DNA from: Byssochlamys sp. IMV 00236
Taxonomy: Eukaryota; Ascomycota; Eurotiomycetes; Eurotiales; Thermoascaceae
Direction of reading: 5' to 3'
Assembly (NCBI GenBank): GCA_001931875.2
Contig: MSJH02000273.1
Coordinates: 1 to 11,204 of the forward strand
Length of the DNA: 11,204 nucleotides
Shown: in pieces, positions 6,921 to 11,204 of the stretch
Numbering within the stretch: position 1 is the stretch's first letter
Layout: every line of letters begins with the position of its first letter
Notes under the pieces: generated by a model
Seen by the model: only the letters and a program-made list of their open reading frames with translations
What the model was told of the DNA's origin: nothing
Database searches by the model: none
Position numbers and translations under genes: made by a program

Positions 6921-9402
6921 ATGATGAAAGGATGGAAAGAAGTTGTAATGTTTATCTTGTTTATATTCACACAACGTTATTTATTCTTGTCTATAGCTTA
7001 CGAGGTCAAAGTATACTGACTCAAACAACAACAACAACAACAACAACAACAAACAAGAACAACCACAAGAACCAACAACTCCTACCCCAACTCCTGTTAC
7101 CATGACTACAAATAACAATCATACTATCATCACCAATACGCCCAATACATTGAATAAACAGCAGACGGTGGAGCCAAAGGCAAACATAGCACCTGATTCA
7201 CCAAAGCCGAATATTATCATCGATCCTTCAAATGCATCAGATACGGTAAAAAAAAAAAATAGAAACAATAAACAGTAAATATTCATCTTGTGTCTATATA
7301 GCAAGTGAAAGCTCCTCGAGTAAATGGTAATGTTACTTTTATGCATAACGCTAAACCCGATCCTGGACCTTTATATCATCGTCTTAAAAATGCACCTATC
7401 GATCAAATTCCTATCAGTAAAGCTCCTCGTCGTCAAAAGTCATCTCGATTTTATGTCACTGAAAAAGTTCAATTGGAACCCACGCCTGCTTTTCACGGTA
7501 AGGAGTCAAGGCTGAGTGTGTACTTGATTATCTTATCTTTTTATCATTAGAGGTGCCAATTCATATGCGTCAAGATTTATTTATCAGAAAGATAAAGCAA
7601 TGTACAGTTGTATTTGACTTTAGTGATCCTTCGTCTGAACTACGAGAGAAAGAGATCAAGCGTCAGACTCTTCAAGAAATATTAGAGTATATTTCAATGA
7701 ACAGAGGCGTGCTAACAGAAAATGTGTATCCCGAGATCATCCATATGGTAATTATCTTTTTATTTTTGCAAGTAAACTAATATCACATCTATAGTTTGCC
7801 ATCAATCTCTTCCGTCCAATTCCTCCACCTGTCAATCCAATTGGTGACGCATTTGATCCCGAAGAAGATGAGCCTGTATTAGAACTTGCTTGGCCGCACT
7901 TACAAATCGTTTATGAATTCTTTCTTCGATTTTTGGAATCACCTGAATTCAACATAAATTATGCAAAAAAATACATTGATCACAAGTTTATTAATCAGGT
8001 AAAGTTACCCTGAATTCTAAAGAATACTGTGTTGACTTTAGTGTAGCTTTTGGAACTCTTTGACTCTGAAGATCCTCGTGAGCGTGATTTCTTAAAGACA
8101 ACCTTGCACCGAATTTACGGCAAATTTCTCAACCTGCGTGCCTTCATCCGTCGATCCATCAACAACATATTTTTCCAATTCATCTATGAAACCGAAAGAC
8201 ACAATGGGGTTGCTGAATTTTTAGAAATCCTTGGAAGTATCATCAATGGATTTGCACTACCATTAAAGGAAGAACACAAGCTATTCCTTTCCAATGTTTT
8301 GATCCCTTTACACAAGGTCAAATCTCTCGTCTTGTACCATCCTCAACTGGCTTACTGTGTTGTTCAATTCTTGGAAAAGGATCAAAGTTTGACATACGAA
8401 GTAAGTTAAAGATGCATGTAATCACCATAGAGACTCAATTCTTCCTAGGTCATCACCGGACTATTGCGTTACTGGCCTAAAGTGAATAGCCCAAAGGAAG
8501 TGATGTTTTTGAATGAAATTGAAGAAATTTTAGATGTGATTGATGTTCATGAATTCCAAAAGATTATGTGTCCATTATTTACTAAATTAAGTCAATGTGT
8601 CGCAAGCTCCCATTTCCAAGTATCAGAGAGGGCCTTGTACTATTGGAGTAACGATTACGTTGTAAGTATGATGGCAGAAAACATAAAGGTAATTATGCCT
8701 CTGATATTTCCAACTTTATACAAAACTTCAAAAACACATTGGAACAAGTAAGTGCAGACATGAGTGATTATATTCTATGACTTATCCTATAATAGAACCA
8801 TCCTCAGTCTGGTATATACGGCATTGAAGCTATGTATTGATATTGATCCAGCCTTATTTGACGAATGTGCTAATGAATACAAAAACCAAAAGCAGCTGTA
8901 AGCAATGCAAACTTTTAGCTCTTTAACATAACTCATATTCTTTTAATAGAGAACGTAAATTGCAAAAGGAAAGAGAAGATAATTGGAAATTACTACGACA
9001 GAAAGTAGAAAAGATGTCAATTAGTAGCAAGGAGGCAGAATACACACCACAAGAATCAAAGAATGAAGTGTTCCAAAAGATATGTGATGATGAAATAGAA
9101 TGTATCACAAATGAGCTCGAAAGTGTCAATATAATAGATGAAGATCCTGTAAACCATCAGAAAGAAGAAAAAGACCTTCATTCTGATCTTCAACAGATTG
9201 ATGGTCCACCTGCGCAATACCAAACTTTCAGACGAAAATCTATTATACCTGTAGATGAAACTGTATGTAGTCTCTTGATCTTGTAGATAACCATCACTCA
9301 CTTTTATGTTAGGTATTTAATGAACTATCTCGACACGTCAGCTTAGATGAAGTATTGAGTCATGCACCGGGTGCTGCTACTCAACAAAGCGTGCCCAACT
9401 AA
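6921..9402 (+). CDS. RTS1: PP2A regulatory subunit B56 (Rts1/Par1 type)
   Basis: B56 subunits target the PP2A core to substrates, with roles in mitosis, septation and stress. Exons 6921-6944, 6997-7245, 7302-7497, 7551-7747, 7795-7998, 8047-8400, 8449-8747, 8796-8897, 8950-9262 and 9313-9402 total 2028 nt, 675 residues, all phases consistent. The 24-nt first exon gives MMKGWKEV, joined to LTRSKYTDS; an MKG-K-...-SRxK-type start is known in fungal B56 proteins such as S. pombe Par1. The second ATG (6924) is equally possible. Next come nine Asn from an AAC repeat and a Pro/Thr-rich linker. The HEAT-like B56 core begins near [13 protein letters not shown] and includes [60 protein letters not shown] and the HWNKTI segment. 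A charged C-terminal tail carries a basophilic RRKS site. Nine introns of 47-56 nt. Starting at ATG 7102 instead would lose the conserved N-terminus. Confidence 0.94.
7024..7050 (+). repeat. AAC trinucleotide repeat (poly-Asn)
   Basis: Nine perfect AAC units in the second exon of the B56 gene encode nine consecutive Asn residues in the disordered N-terminal linker, followed by Gln/Glu/Pro/Thr-rich codons. The tract is a likely site of length polymorphism that keeps frame because the unit is three bases. Confidence 0.9.
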
Positions 9403-9417
9403 TGTCAAGTAGAAATG

Positions 9418-9423
9418 AATAAA
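9418..9423 (+). terminator. Poly(A) signal of B56 gene
   Basis: AATAAA begins 16 nt after the B56 stop codon, in the 74-bp gap before the stop of the convergent asparaginyl-tRNA synthetase gene. No clear AATAAA serves the opposite strand here; AT-rich variants are present. Confidence 0.6.
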
Positions 9424-9476
9424 CCAAAACCAATCCATTTATATATTATACTTTTTCTTATATTGAACAGATAATT

Positions 9477-10982
9477 TTAATATTTGCAGTGGTGAAACCA
9501 TCTGGGCATTGGTATCACTTCTCTAACATTATCAAGCCCAGTCAACCAAAGCATAAATCGTTCAAATCCAACACCGTATCCGCCATGGGGTGCGCTACCG
9601 TATCTTCGTAAATCGAGATACCATTGATACTCTTCCAGATTTAATTTAGCTTCCTGCATCTTCTTTTCCAATAACCCCAATCTTTCTTCACGTAATGATC
9701 CTCCTATCAGTTCACCAATGCCAGGTACTAATAGATCAAAGCAACCTACTGTCTTGCCATCGTCATTAGCTCTCATGTAGAATGGTTTTTGCTCTGCTGG
9801 ATAATCCGTTATAAAAACCGGTTGCTGACAGTACTCGGATGCCAGGTATTTCTCATGTTCAGATTGTAAGCTGGATCCCCAGGTAGTTGGATACGTAAAT
9901 TTGTCTTGATGTTTTTGCAGCACTTCTATTGCTTCTGTATAGGACATCCTGACAAATGGCTTATCGATGCTCTTTTGCAGTCTTTCAAGTAATGATTTAT
10001 CTATCCACTGGTTGAAGAACGCAATATCCTCTGAGCAGTTCTCCAAGACGTACCGAGTTGATTCCTGAATACTAGCCTCAGCTACATCCAAAAGGGTATC
10101 TAGTTGATCAATAAAGGCCATTTCAGCTTCCAGCATCCAAAACTCGGCCAAGTGACGCGATGTCATCGATTCCTCTGCTCTAAAGGTCGGCCCAAACGTA
10201 TAAACTCGGGACATGGCAGATGCCGTTGTCTCAGCCTGTAGTTGTCCAGAAACAGTCAAATAGACTGGTCTCTTGAAAAACTTTTCGCTTCCATGCACCT
10301 TGAAGACCTCTCCAGCCCCTTCACAGTCATGAGCAGTCAAGATGGGTGTATTAGTCAAAATAAATTCTTGGTCTCTGAAGAAACTGTGTAGTCCCTCGCC
10401 AGCTGCGTTTCTTACGCGTAAAACTGCACTGCCTGTATTACCACGCATCCTTAGGTGACCAATGCTTCTCAAAAATTCAGTCGAGTGGCGTTTCTTTTGA
10501 AGAGGGTACGTCTATTTCGTTAAAAAAAAATGAATCAGCCAGTTTTTCTGCAAGACACAAGCATATATATTACACCATCGCATTCTCCTAACACTTTGAC
10601 AGAGCTCACTTGGAGTTCTTTATTCTGTTCTCTACCTGGGCTATCTATCAACAACCCTTTTAACTCCACACAAGCTCCTGTTGTTAATCTTTGTCCAAGA
10701 AAAAAAAAAGCGTCAGCATATACGTGTGCGCATAAAAGTAGAAAGCATTTTTTTTTCTATTTACGCTTTAGCATCTTCATTATTCAAGATGGCCTGTATG
10801 CCTTTCAAATTTGAACCGTCATTGATGACAGCAAAGCTCAGCTGTTTTTGTTTTCGAACAGAACGTATCCACCCGGTGACTGAAACGCGTGCATCACTAG
10901 TCTCATTCTTTAGGATCGATTTTATAGTTTTGTTGGGTAGAATAGATCTTGTCGAGTAAAACGCACGTTGTAATCGATGCAT
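9477..10982 (-). CDS. SLM5: Asparaginyl-tRNA synthetase, mitochondrial
   Basis: Class IIb aminoacyl-tRNA synthetase charging mitochondrial tRNA-Asn (human NARS2, yeast Slm5). Minus-strand exons 10982-10765, 10688-10574 and 10511-9477 join in frame to 455 residues. The start MHRLQRAFYSTRS is Arg-rich and lacks acidic residues, as in a matrix presequence. An OB-fold anticodon-binding domain follows (VTGWIRSVRKQKQLSFAVINDG, about 35-56), then the family's YPLQKKRHSTEFLRSIGHLR. Motif 2 is FGPTFRAEES (Arg222, Glu224) and motif 3 GYGVGFERF (422-430). Introns are 76 and 62 nt; the second uses GTAATA at 10573 and TAG at 10512, restoring GECDG-TYPLQKKRHS. An in-frame ATG at 11045 would add 21 residues including a hydrophobic stretch (GLAVLLSLIFANL). 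I prefer 10982 but cannot exclude it. The mitochondrial call rests on the presequence and NARS2-like sequence. Confidence 0.93.
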
Positions 10983-11204
10983 AGGTGTGGATAGATTAGC
11001 AAAAATAAGGGAGAGAAGGACAGCCAGGCCCATGAATTCGGACATTAAAAATATCGCGAGTTAAGCCACTGGTGCCTGAAGCTGAAATGAATAAACGTCG
11101 AAAGCAAGCATGTTCCTCATCCTCCTGTTGTTCATTTTACTAAGCGGAAGGGAATTTTTCACGTTTGATAATGTTTTTTTTTTTTTTTTTTTTTTTTTTT
11201 TTGG
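10983..11204. other. Upstream region of asparaginyl-tRNA synthetase, ending in T29
   Basis: No gene can be supported here. The minus strand holds the synthetase leader, including an in-frame alternative ATG (11045) and a short open frame of 24 codons plus stop (11135-11061) that could act as an upstream ORF. Positions 11174-11202 are a run of 29 T followed by GG at the window edge. It may be a promoter tract (poly-A on the synthetase strand), and its length is likely to be poorly determined by sequencing. Confidence 0.5.

Noticed and set aside
7102..7245. ATG at 7102 as the start of the B56 protein
   Set aside because: The frame upstream is open and coding-like back to a splice acceptor, and joining the 6921-6944 exon gives a recognised fungal B56 N-terminus.
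10548..10573. TTGCAG at 10548 as acceptor of the second tRNA synthetase intron
   Set aside because: It would leave an intron under 30 nt and the following frame hits a stop or misses the conserved YPLQKKRHSTEFLR; the TAG at 10512 restores it.
11080..11139. Plus-strand ATGAATAAACGTCGA... as the first exon of another gene
   Set aside because: Only 18 codons before a stop, no recognisable product and no supported splice join; the window ends too soon to judge.
11174..11202. T29 run as a retroposon poly(A) tail
   Set aside because: No element body or target-site duplication is visible and the window ends two bases later; a promoter tract or contig-edge effect is simpler.

Overview
This is a gene-dense stretch of a eukaryotic nuclear genome, almost certainly fungal. 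Every gene is split by very short spliceosomal introns: the 28 complete introns I could place are about 46-78 nt long, with GT...AG ends. Intergenic gaps are only about 35-330 bp. AATAAA signals sit just after, or overlap, stop codons, and CT-rich tracts precede several starts. Protein style and compact layout suggest an early-diverging filamentous fungus, plausibly Mucoromycota, but no species marker is present and this is inference.

Layout: (1) 35-1179 +, 3' part of the splicing factor PRP18, whose first exon lies before the window. (2) 1290-2624 +, a mitochondrial medium-chain acyl-CoA dehydrogenase. (3) 2660-3792 -, a SAM-dependent methyltransferase of unknown substrate, convergent with gene 2 and only 35 bp away. 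(4) 4012-5082 -, mitochondrial malate dehydrogenase. (5) 5189-6587 -, a PfkB-family sugar kinase closest in style to pseudouridine kinases, with eight exons. (6) 6921-9402 +, a B56-type regulatory subunit of protein phosphatase 2A, with ten exons. Its true N-terminus lies in a 24-nt first exon. (7) 9477-10982 -, mitochondrial asparaginyl-tRNA synthetase, convergent with gene 6. The window ends in upstream sequence with a run of 29 T.

These are housekeeping genes with no sign of a cluster. Three of the seven products (acyl-CoA dehydrogenase, malate dehydrogenase, asparaginyl-tRNA synthetase) carry mitochondrial-type N-termini, but adjacency alone does not imply co-regulation. I see no tRNA, rRNA, CRISPR array, transposon or viral sequence.

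I find no convincing new biological system. The most useful points are hidden gene-structure details: the B56 micro-exon start, the tiny first exon of the kinase, a stop-free intron of 3n length in the dehydrogenase gene, a NAGNAG acceptor in the kinase gene, and a pseudouridine-kinase-like protein standing alone rather than fused to its usual glycosidase partner.
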